A DNA stretch of 51,157 bases, taken from assembly GCA_900548905.1 (NCBI GenBank), contig URMK01000051.1:1-51157 (forward strand), given 5' to 3'. The notes beneath the pieces were generated by a model. That model was not told the origin of the DNA. It did not search any database and worked only from the letters and a program-made list of their open reading frames with translations. Positions 7,988 to 15,076 of the stretch are shown piece by piece. The translations under genes were made by a program, and so were the position numbers. Every line of letters begins with the position of its first letter. Position 1 is the stretch's first letter. This DNA is from an uncultured Lachnospiraceae bacterium. Lineage in GTDB: Bacteria > Bacillota > Clostridia > Lachnospirales > Lachnospiraceae.

Positions 7988-9301
7988 TTATTCCGCCGCA
8001 GTGCCGCTTTCCGTCTCTGTAGTCTGCGTGCTTTCTTCTGCCGCGGCACCCGTTTCTTCACCGGCTTCTTCCGTACCCTCTGCCGTCTCGGTACTGGTTT
8101 CCGGTATCGTCAGATATTTCAGGTCCCCTGCCACATCCGTCACTTCGTATTTCTCCGTCAGCCCGTTCATATATTCACCGGCCTTCTCGTTGGCAAGCGT
8201 ACCGGAAATGGAGCTGTTGGTAGTCGCTTCATCGTTGCTTCTTTTGATGAATTCCACCACATAATAATTGTTATTGGCTTCATCCGGAAGAATTGTGGTA
8301 TCCCCTTCCTTACGCGCTTCCTCAAACAGCCAGTCTGCAATAGCCGCCGGCGCTGCGGAGTAGGATCCGCCCTCCGTCAGGCTTCCTTCCCCGTCCTCTC
8401 CGCCATAGAGAGCTTTCTGATCTTCAATAGCATTTTCCACACAAAGGGCTTCAAAATCATCACCGGCCTTTACCGCCTTTTCCATAGCCTCGGCTTTGCC
8501 CTTCAGCTCGTCCATAACCTTGGCGATATCTTCTTCCGAAGCATCCTCCGCAACTTCCCCTCTGAACGGGAAGCTTCTGTAGTCCACTTTATCATAGCTG
8601 TTCTTATTAGCTTCGTAATATTCCTGCACTTCATCATCCCCGGGCTTGTTGATTTCCGTCAGATGTTCAAAGTAAGCGGTAGCAAGCATATTCTCTTCTG
8701 CAAAAGGCCGGATTCTTTCTTCCGTTGCGTACTCGCCGTACAGAGTGGTATAAACCTCACCCTGGCTTATGGATTCGGTTTCCGCCTGCGCCGCGATCTG
8801 GGTATCAAATGCTGACATATCTTCCGCCGCATCATAGGTAAATCCCTGCGCCGCCGCATCATCCACCAGCGCCTTAACCTGGGTTATCTGGCTAACCGCC
8901 ATTTGATCAAAATAATCCTTCCAGGTCATATTGTCGGTATACTGCTGCTTGGATAAATCAGAGGTGGTATCCAGCCCCATATAGGACAGCAGGGAACCAT
9001 ACATGGAAACGTAGCTGTTTACCGAATTATTGTAATAATAATCATATTCCACCCTGGTAATCTCATGATCGCCTATTTTAATATAAGCATTGTGCAGGGC
9101 ACTGTATTTATTATAGGCGGATAAACCGATGGAGATTACAATCGCCGCAGCAATTGCCGCGAGAATCGCAATACTACCTATCTTCAAACGCTTCTGCGCT
9201 TTTCGCTCCTTTTCCTCCTCAATTCTCCTCTTTTCCATTTTCCGGTCATATTTGGTCATGACCTTTTCGTTCTTTTCTTCTGTCTGCTTGTTGTTAGACA
9301 T
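7988..9301 (-). CDS. Membrane-anchored PrsA/SurA-like peptidyl-prolyl isomerase
   Basis: This 437-residue protein has a highly charged cytoplasmic N-terminus (1-41), one membrane anchor (about 42-62) and an extracytoplasmic SurA/PrsA-type helical region. A parvulin-like segment follows around residues 230-360, containing YEANKNSYDKVDYRSFPF and ending in NNNYYVVEFIKR. An acidic Thr/Glu-rich tail closes it. Such proteins assist folding of secreted proteins outside the membrane. Unlike PrsA it is not a lipoprotein. The parvulin part is divergent, so it may be a chaperone without catalysis. AAAGGAGG lies ahead of the start. A perfect dyad overlaps the -10 of its promoter, which suggests regulation. 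Confidence 0.78.
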   Translation of the reverse strand: MSNNKQTEEKNEKVMTKYDRKMEKRRIEEEKERKAQKRLKIGSIAILAAIAAAIVISIGLSAYNKYSALHNAYIKIGDHEITRVEYDYYYNNSVNSYVSMYGSLLSYMGLDTTSDLSKQQYTDNMTWKDYFDQMAVSQITQVKALVDDAAAQGFTYDAAEDMSAFDTQIAAQAETESISQGEVYTTLYGEYATEERIRPFAEENMLATAYFEHLTEINKPGDDEVQEYYEANKNSYDKVDYRSFPFRGEVAEDASEEDIAKVMDELKGKAEAMEKAVKAGDDFEALCVENAIEDQKALYGGEDGEGSLTEGGSYSAAPAAIADWLFEEARKEGDTTILPDEANNNYYVVEFIKRSNDEATTNSSISGTLANEKAGEYMNGLTEKYEVTDVAGDLKYLTIPETSTETAEGTEEAGEETGAAAEESTQTTETESGTAAE

Positions 9302-9327
9302 GATAAGAATTCCTCCTTTTATCTCTG

Positions 9328-9344
9328 TCAGGTATTATACCTGA
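9328..9344 (-). promoter_or_regulatory. Palindrome over the -10 of the foldase promoter
   Basis: TCAGGTATTATACCTGA is a perfect 8-bp-arm dyad that contains a TATAAT -10 read on the minus strand. Its position about 30 bases upstream of the foldase start makes it an operator candidate. No cognate regulator is evident nearby. Confidence 0.55.
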
Positions 9345-9525
9345 TAATTGTGAAACAAACGTGAACTCATGCATATAATTTTCTGTATTATGTGAAACAC
9401 CGGTTACAATTCGTTCCCCACGGATGCCGCCCGGCAAGTGCCCGGTCCGGACAGCGCTATTCACAGTATAATACACTCTTCCCCCGGCTTCAACAAAAAT
9501 CCGCATATAAATTGTTTTTCGGTAT

Positions 9526-9644
9526 GATTTAATGTAACGGTTCAGACGGCCCTTCCAGGAATCCTTGCAGCACCGCCACCCCAGGGAAAAGGAGGGGGGG
9601 ATGCCGCAGGACACAAAGGGCCGTCTGAACCGTTACGATTTAAT
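9526..9644. mobile_element. 103-bp MITE-like palindromic element with 8-bp target duplication
   Basis: Perfect 21-bp terminal inverted repeats, starting GTAACGGTTCAGACGG, lie at 9534-9554 and 9616-9636 around a 61-bp GC-rich interior. The direct repeat GATTTAAT abuts both ends (9526-9533 and 9637-9644). IS66-family elements are known for ends that begin GTAA and for 8-bp duplications. This therefore looks like a non-autonomous element moved by an IS66-type transposase. It has inserted at the stop codon of the RfbD-like gene without breaking it. The remainder of the 9302-9643 gap is the foldase promoter region. Confidence 0.75.
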
Positions 9645-10513
9645 TACTGATCACGGAGTGAACCGAAACTTGATTTATGCAGCAGGCACTCCTTCAGCCC
9701 TTCTTGTGTATCCTCAAACCGGATACCGTAGGACAGCAGCTTATCCTGGCTCAGGCGCAGATCCCTGGGTTTGTCTGCGAAGGCCTCCTGATTGGGTGCC
9801 AGCAGATCTGCATCATATCCCAGCAGCCGGAGAAGCTCCTCCGCCACTTCATAGGTACTTTTTTCATTCGGGCTTCCGAAATTATAAATACCGCCCGGAA
9901 GATGGATCGCTTTTTCCAGATGGCGGATCATTTCCCCCACGTAGGTAATGCTTCGGAAATCATAAACAGGATACTGTAGGCGGCTTCCCTCCCGCAGCGC
10001 CTGTCTGACGCTGGTTACCAGAGTATCGTGCTCCCCGGGACGGTTCTTATTATAATCAAACATCCAGCTCATCCTGAGTATCACCACATCCGGGAGCACC
10101 TTCCGGCACCTTTCCTCTGCCTCCAGTTTCTGCTTTCCATACAGTCGCCGGGGTGACAGAGGCTCCTCCTCACGGTGCGGCCCCTGTTCCCCGCCTCCGA
10201 AATATACCTGATCGGTGCTGAAAAGCACCATACGGCTGCCCGATTCCCGGCAGGCTGCCGCCACATTCTCCGCACCCTCCACATTCACCTTCCGGGAACT
10301 TTCAGGCTCCCTGTCGCAGACCGCCAAATCGGAGACCGCTCCGCAGTGGATCACAAGTTCCGGCGATAGTCCCCTTATCTTCCGGCACGTCCCGTCCCGA
10401 TCGGTAAAATCCAGCATGCTGCGTGTCGTGCCCGTAATTTCATGCCTGTCCTGCCATGCCCTTATCATTCTCGATGCGGCAAAGCCATCCGCCCCCGTAA
10501 TCATTATTTTCAC
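9644..10513 (-). CDS. RfbD-like NAD(P)-dependent sugar reductase (SDR family)
   Basis: This 289-residue protein of the extended short-chain dehydrogenase family is closest in appearance to dTDP-4-dehydrorhamnose reductases. It has an N-terminal nucleotide-binding motif MITGADGFAAS (third Gly replaced by Ala), the region FSTDQVYFGG, the catalytic YGKQK (YxxxK) and RSITYVGEM. I chose a GTG start at 10513, preceded by AGGCGG at good spacing, rather than the longer upstream frame, because homology begins at KIMITGADGF. No rhamnose-pathway genes are nearby, so the real substrate is uncertain. The MITE-like element lies directly at its stop codon. Confidence 0.8.
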   Translation of the reverse strand: MKIMITGADGFAASRMIRAWQDRHEITGTTRSMLDFTDRDGTCRKIRGLSPELVIHCGAVSDLAVCDREPESSRKVNVEGAENVAAACRESGSRMVLFSTDQVYFGGGEQGPHREEEPLSPRRLYGKQKLEAEERCRKVLPDVVILRMSWMFDYNKNRPGEHDTLVTSVRQALREGSRLQYPVYDFRSITYVGEMIRHLEKAIHLPGGIYNFGSPNEKSTYEVAEELLRLLGYDADLLAPNQEAFADKPRDLRLSQDKLLSYGIRFEDTQEGLKECLLHKSSFGSLRDQ

Positions 10514-10707
10514 AACAGTTCCCGCCTTTCCGTTCCAGACGGGAACTTGTACCATCCAGCCTGAAAGCCAAAACATTTACGAAATAACACAAATAACTTC
10601 AGTGAAGCGGCATATCTGCCGCCTTACCGAAGTATTATCCTTTTCCTGTGTTCCTGTACAACTGGGTATAGATAAAAGTCGGTACCGCTATGGTTTCCCC
10701 CGGCTGC

Positions 10708-11334
10708 TTATCCCTTCAGTTTGGAAAAAGCGAGTATAATAAAAAGTACGCCGCTCAGCCAGGATAAATCCCACCGCAGACGTGAAACAACCTTCCGCCC
10801 GAACATCTGTCCCACCGACATGGCGCACATGCCTATGAGAAAGACGGACAGCATTGTGAGCAGAATATTGAGCCGCAGAAATGCGGCGAAGGTTCCTGCC
10901 ACCAGGCTGTCAATCGACATGGCAAACGCCAGAAAAACCGTTTCCCTCATGGAAAGCGTATGGGAATGATCGCTGTCTGCCGCCGTGGGGTTCCCATAAA
11001 TGCTGATAATGAATTTTAACTGCGAAAAAGAAAAATGAATATCCTTACGCACTTCACAGTGATGATTGATATAATTTTTAATTAAAGAATCCGCAAGCCG
11101 GATTGCCCCCAGAATAAAAAGGCTGGTGAAGCATACTGCTTTCGTCAGCTCCTCAGGCACCATGGCCTGAAGGACGGTTCCAAAACACAAGGCAGCGCCC
11201 AGGCAGGCGCTGCATATCCCGTTAAGACATCCGTTTTCCTTCCAGTTGATGCTTATACCGCCCGCTCCATAGGCAATACTGGCCACAAACTCATCCATGC
11301 AGAGAGCCAGACATAATACTAAAATCTGAAGCAT
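10708..11334 (-). CDS. ytaF: YtaF-like membrane protein (MntP superfamily)
   Basis: This 208-residue integral membrane protein has about six membrane segments arranged as two related halves. TM1 carries CMDEFVAS and the second half carries SIDSLVAG. This two-Asp pattern is shared by the manganese exporter MntP and the sporulation protein YtaF. Length and the cytoplasmic loop between halves fit YtaF better than MntP, and no manganese riboswitch precedes the gene. I start at the ATG at 11334 because the first membrane segment begins there; its ribosome-binding site is weak. It stands alone between the RfbD-like gene and the aldo/keto reductase gene. Confidence 0.75.
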   Translation of the reverse strand: MLQILVLCLALCMDEFVASIAYGAGGISINWKENGCLNGICSACLGAALCFGTVLQAMVPEELTKAVCFTSLFILGAIRLADSLIKNYINHHCEVRKDIHFSFSQLKFIISIYGNPTAADSDHSHTLSMRETVFLAFAMSIDSLVAGTFAAFLRLNILLTMLSVFLIGMCAMSVGQMFGRKVVSRLRWDLSWLSGVLFIILAFSKLKG

Positions 11335-11457
11335 AGTGATTTCTCTTTTTATTTTAGTATATTCCCGACTCCGAAATTTGACATACATTCCCGTCAGGGC
11401 GCATAAACTGGATAAATACGTCTGTTTCCGGTTACACTGCTTACTTCCTTCTGTTTT

Positions 11458-12378
11458 TTAAGGCAGAATATGTCCTCCTGCCAGATAGAGCCGATACCAT
11501 TCCTCCCTGGTGAGCACGATCTCGGAGGCCTGGCAGATTTCCTGAAGCCGGGAGGTCTTCATAGTCCCCGCCACAAGCTGCATACCTGCCGGATGACGCA
11601 TAATCCAGGCAGCTGCGACAGCCGTATCTGTCGTATTATATTTTTCAGCCAGCTCCGTCAGGATCTTATTCAGCTCCGGATATTTTTCACTCCCCAGAAA
11701 TACACCTTCAAAAAATCCATACTGGAACGGAGACCAGGTCTGGATGGTAATGTCATTCAGGCGGCAGTAATCCAGCACACTTCCGTCCCGGTCCACAGCC
11801 CCTTCCGAAAGCATGTTTACTTCCAATCCATTTGCCACCATATTGGAATTGGGGATGCTGAACTGAAGCTGATCCACCGCAATCTCCTGTTTTACATATT
11901 TTTTCAGAAGCCGGATCTGGGAAGGCTTATGGTTGGAGACACCAAAATAGCGGACTTTCCCTGACTTCTCCAATGTATCAAAAGCCTCAGCCACCTCTTC
12001 CGGCTCCACAAGCGCATCCGGCCGGTGCAGAAGGAGCACATCCAGATAATCGGTCTGCAGGCGTTTCAGAATACCGTCCGCCGCCTCCAGGATATGTTTT
12101 TTGGAACAATCAAACATCACGCCGGGAATAATGCTGCATTTGGACTGCAAAAAAAGCTTATCCCTCTTGCCCGGATTCCCATGCAGGAATTTCCCGAACA
12201 TTTCCTCACATTTACCTGCCCCATAGATATCTGCATGGTCGAAAAAAACAGCATCCATATCTATAGCCGCCGCAAGGAATCTGTCCGCTTCCGCCTGCTC
12301 CAAATCCCCCAGCCTCATACATCCTACCGCCACCGCCGGTACCTGTAAACCGGTCTGTCCCAAATTGATCCTTTTCAT
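11458..12378 (-). CDS. Aldo/keto reductase (YdhF-like)
   Basis: This 306-residue cytosolic NADPH-dependent oxidoreductase has a TIM-barrel fold. The catalytic tetrad is visible: Asp47 and Tyr52 in FFDHADIYG, Lys80 in QSK and His118 in LLHRP. The cofactor region near the C-terminus (LVAGTMKTSRLQEI) is also present. It most resembles YdhF-type reductases of unknown natural substrate. The start at 12378 has GGGAGG seven bases upstream, and earlier in-frame starts lack homology. It is a single gene. The upstream gap holds two palindromic repeat elements. Confidence 0.92.
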   Translation of the reverse strand: MKRINLGQTGLQVPAVAVGCMRLGDLEQAEADRFLAAAIDMDAVFFDHADIYGAGKCEEMFGKFLHGNPGKRDKLFLQSKCSIIPGVMFDCSKKHILEAADGILKRLQTDYLDVLLLHRPDALVEPEEVAEAFDTLEKSGKVRYFGVSNHKPSQIRLLKKYVKQEIAVDQLQFSIPNSNMVANGLEVNMLSEGAVDRDGSVLDYCRLNDITIQTWSPFQYGFFEGVFLGSEKYPELNKILTELAEKYNTTDTAVAAAWIMRHPAGMQLVAGTMKTSRLQEICQASEIVLTREEWYRLYLAGGHILP

Positions 12379-12421
12379 AATATACCTCCCGTTTGTTTTC
12401 CTGCAACTGATCCATATCTTT

Positions 12422-12569
12422 ACAGTTAGTAACAGTTCAGACAAGTCTGAACTGTTACCGCATCCGGCCAATGAAATCGCTTCGCGATGAGCCGGATGCC
12501 TGCTTCCACCACGTTTTCTCACGGTCTGCGCAGTAAATGCGCAGACCTGCCAGAACTGTTACACAGTTA
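12422..12569. mobile_element. 134-bp MITE-like element with GTAAC ends and 7-bp direct repeats
   Basis: The element runs 12429-12562, beginning GTAACAGTTC and ending GAACTGTTAC. ACAGTTA lies directly on both sides (12422-12428 and 12563-12569). Inside are three hairpins: a perfect 14-bp-arm palindrome (12429-12442 with 12445-12458), a nested stem GCATCCGGC/GCCGGATGC (12460-12468 with 12491-12499), and GGTCTGCGCA/TGCGCAGACC (12523-12532 with 12538-12547). The flanking repeat resembles the element ends, so the duplication is less certain than at 9526. Confidence 0.55.
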
Positions 12570-12650
12570 CGTCTTTCTTTCCATTTTACTTTACTCCTTC
12601 TGAAAAAGAAAGAACATTTCCTTGTTTTCCGGGATTTTCTTTTTTGTTTT

Positions 12651-12716
12651 GTAACCCAAACTTTGCAGGTGCCAAATGGACAGCGGGCCATTTGGCACCT
12701 GCAAAGTTTGGGTTAC
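12651..12716. repeat. Perfect 66-bp palindrome, 29-bp arms
   Basis: Positions 12651-12679 and 12688-12716 are exact reverse complements around an 8-base loop. The ends are again GTAAC and GTTAC. There is no T run on either side, so it is not a standard intrinsic terminator, and no flanking direct repeat was found. It lies nine bases beyond the anti-sigma stop codon and could act as an mRNA 3'-end stabiliser or be a mobile palindrome. Confidence 0.75.
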
Positions 12717-12724
12717 GGAATAGA

Positions 12725-13231
12725 TCAGACGGCAAACAGCCTGGATACCAATTCCACCAGCATAGGTACGATAATGGGCAGAAGCCATACGAGATTTCTT
12801 ACCAGCCAGTTTCCGTTTCCCTGTTTCAGCTGCTTTCCTTCCTTAACATAATACTCTTTTTTCTTATCATCATCAAAATAGATATCATATGCCGGGTACT
12901 CAAACAGCGCGGCAAATATGGCCGATGCAAAAATACCGAAAGCAATCAGGATCTGTTTTTCCCACCCGGCCTTCAGGGAAACGGCATACAGGCACGGCCA
13001 GAACAGATACCACAGCGACTGCAGCCATATCTTACGGATGATTTTTTTATCCGCTTTGATTTCTTCCGGCCGGGGCAGGTCCACCGGTTTTTGGCAGTCC
13101 TCATAAAGCCTTCTGCATTCCGGGCAGTTTTCCAGATGATCCCTGATTATGGCCGCCGTTTCCGGCGAGATAAGGCCTTCTGCATAATTAGGCAGTAAAT
13201 CTTGTATTACACTGCATGTAATTTCACTCAT
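12725..13231 (-). CDS. Zinc-binding anti-sigma factor (zf-HC2)
   Basis: This 168-residue protein has an N-terminal ZAS/zf-HC2 domain: His32, Cys36 and Cys39 in DHLENCPECR form the HxxxCxxC motif, with Cys6 as a likely extra ligand. Two or three membrane segments follow (about 85-120 and 145-165). It should hold the partner sigma factor at the membrane until a signal releases it. The start at 13231 overlaps the sigma stop codon (ATGA) and has AAAGGAG upstream, which is normal for a co-regulated sigma/anti-sigma pair. The inducing stress is unknown. Confidence 0.88.
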   Translation of the reverse strand: MSEITCSVIQDLLPNYAEGLISPETAAIIRDHLENCPECRRLYEDCQKPVDLPRPEEIKADKKIIRKIWLQSLWYLFWPCLYAVSLKAGWEKQILIAFGIFASAIFAALFEYPAYDIYFDDDKKKEYYVKEGKQLKQGNGNWLVRNLVWLLPIIVPMLVELVSRLFAV

Positions 13232-13749
13232 ACGTTCCCGTTCTCCTTTCCCTGACTCCTGTTTTCCATTTCCTCCAGATACCGGATTAACCTGCATTTA
13301 TCACGCATAAAGGTTACTCTGGCCCAGTTTTCTGTTTTTTCCAGCATCATCCCGATTTCCCGGAAGGAAAATTCATTCACAAGCCGCAGTATCAGCAGGG
13401 AACGGTGCGGTTCTTCCAGAGAATCAATATAACTGAAAATAGCCGCCGCCTGTTCCCTGTTCTCGCATTGTTCCGGAATATCCCCGTTGCCGGCCGCTGT
13501 TTCCGTCAGCTCCTCCGTAGGCGGATTCGCCCGCAGCCAGTGATAATACTCATGCCGGGCAATGGTAAAAATCCATGTCTTGACGGAGCAGCTTCCGCGG
13601 AAGCCCCGGATTCCCGATATCACCTTGAGAAAGGTATTCTGGCTGAGATCCTCCGCCGCATGGCAATTACGGCACAAGGACAGCAGATACCGGTAAACGT
13701 CTCCGTAATATTTCCGGTACAGACCTTCTATCTCATTTTGTTCCTGCAT
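13228..13749 (-). CDS. ECF RNA polymerase sigma factor
   Basis: This 173-residue extracytoplasmic-function sigma factor has only regions 2 and 4. Region 2 includes AAEDLSQNTFLKV and the -10-binding segment TWIFTIARHEYYHWLR. Region 4 includes HRSLLILRLVNEFSFREI and a helix-turn-helix near the C-terminus. It forms a two-gene operon with the anti-sigma factor. Upstream, TGTAAC (13796-13801, minus strand) and CTCTAA (13773-13778) are 17 bases apart and fit the AAC-type -35 of ECF promoters, so it may drive its own transcription. GAAAGGAGG precedes the start. Confidence 0.9.
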   Translation of the reverse strand: MQEQNEIEGLYRKYYGDVYRYLLSLCRNCHAAEDLSQNTFLKVISGIRGFRGSCSVKTWIFTIARHEYYHWLRANPPTEELTETAAGNGDIPEQCENREQAAAIFSYIDSLEEPHRSLLILRLVNEFSFREIGMMLEKTENWARVTFMRDKCRLIRYLEEMENRSQGKENGNV

Positions 13750-13772
13750 ATCCGGTACCTCCTTTCTACTTA

Positions 13773-13801
13773 TTAGAGCCTGCAGAAAAAATTTCGTTAC
13801 A
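13773..13801 (-). promoter_or_regulatory. Candidate ECF-type autoregulated promoter
   Basis: TGTAAC and CTCTAA with a 17-base spacer lie 23 bases upstream of the sigma gene. The AAC core in the -35 is typical of ECF targets. This is inference from motif only. Confidence 0.4.
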
Positions 13802-13975
13802 CAAAATAAAAATTTTTTTCAGCAAAACAAAGGCGGATTTTTTCCGTCAGGGGGACAAGAGAACCTCCGGTTCTCTGCAAGTGTCTCCGTTTGGCTCGTG
13901 GCCCGCGGGAATAAAGAACCCGGGACAGCGGGTATTCCCCCATTCGGGAGTACACCGGCCGTTCCGGGCTGTGTC

Positions 13976-15076
13976 TTATATCCATTCTTTTTCCAGAAAT
14001 TCCACCATATCCACCGCTTTCGGCGGACATCCCTTCAGGGATTTTGCGAAACAGGCGGTACACCGGCCAACGCCGATTTCCCCCTTTTTCCCTTTATATC
14101 CCTGTCCGATAGCAAGCGGAGGCAGGCCTTTTTTCAGTTCTCCCCGCTCCTGAAGGCGGTCCAGCGCATAGATCAGGGAACCAAAGCAGGCGCTGCAGGC
14201 ATCCCTGCTGTCCGTATAGGAGGCGAGTTTTTTCACCCTGCCGGTCATATGGAACCTGGACTTGTCCGATAAATCCTCATTCAGATACACCACATTGGCC
14301 GAGGCTGTATCCGTACTGCCCACACCCAGCTGTCCGGCCCGCATGATATATTCCACCTCTTCCGGGGAATACCCCATGCTTTCGCATACAAAGGAATCAC
14401 AGAGCACCGGATCCCGGAAGGCCAGGATGCGGTTCATCACCACCGGGTTCCCTCCTTCTTCAAAATCCAGATCCCCGCAGATATTATCCGCCAGAATAAA
14501 ATCATTTCTGGCGATGGTATTCAGATGGGCGATAGGCTTATGCAGTCCCATGGTATGAAAATGCCGCTTTTCCGAATTGGGAATTATCCCCTTGTTGTTC
14601 TTCAGCGCACAGGTCACCGTAGTCTGGCAATGGCCCTTCAGTACCGGCATATTGATCATATAATCAACCTCCATGGCACTGTCGCAGATCCGGATGTCCA
14701 TGCCGGCGGCGTTGTAGGTTTTCCAGGTATCCGTCTGCAGATCTTTGAACGCAACCTCATACGTTTGGGAAATACGGTCATAGCCTGCCGCCCGGAAGGC
14801 GGCGGGCGTACTGTCTCCCACCCAGGAACCTTCCATTATGGTTATATTCCGGAAACCGTTATCGTGCAGATAACAAATGACGCCCTCCAGAAGCTCCGCG
14901 TGTGTTGTTGCCCCCCGGGAGGGCTCTTTTGCCACCACCAGATTGGGTTTCATACCTATTTTTTTATTTCTGTCCCCGATGAGTTCCGCCAGCCCTGCCC
15001 GTTCCAGCAGACGTATCGTCATGTTCTTATAGTCCGTACCATGAATGATAAGGATATCATTGCGCTTCATCCACAT
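13976..15076 (-). CDS. DUF362 family protein
   Basis: This 366-residue protein has a DUF362 domain, visible as IGMKPNLVVAKEPSRGATTH, MINMPVLKGHCQTTVTCALK and a C-terminal Cys set (CSACFGS and CTACFAKSLKGCP). The Cys clusters could bind a metal or Fe-S centre; related DUF362 proteins often carry ferredoxin-like clusters. Its role is not known. The start overlaps the 3' end of the RND pump gene, so it is translationally coupled to it. Either ATG at 15076 or 15070 is possible; GGAGA spacing favours 15076. Its place as third gene of an efflux operon is notable. Confidence 0.8.
   Translation of the reverse strand: MWMKRNDILIIHGTDYKNMTIRLLERAGLAELIGDRNKKIGMKPNLVVAKEPSRGATTHAELLEGVICYLHDNGFRNITIMEGSWVGDSTPAAFRAAGYDRISQTYEVAFKDLQTDTWKTYNAAGMDIRICDSAMEVDYMINMPVLKGHCQTTVTCALKNNKGIIPNSEKRHFHTMGLHKPIAHLNTIARNDFILADNICGDLDFEEGGNPVVMNRILAFRDPVLCDSFVCESMGYSPEEVEYIMRAGQLGVGSTDTASANVVYLNEDLSDKSRFHMTGRVKKLASYTDSRDACSACFGSLIYALDRLQERGELKKGLPPLAIGQGYKGKKGEIGVGRCTACFAKSLKGCPPKAVDMVEFLEKEWI

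Noticed and set aside
13858..13876. AGAGAACC/GGTTCTCT hairpin after the DUF362 gene
   Set aside because: It is short and lacks a T tract on either strand. It may help 3'-end formation but cannot be called a terminator.
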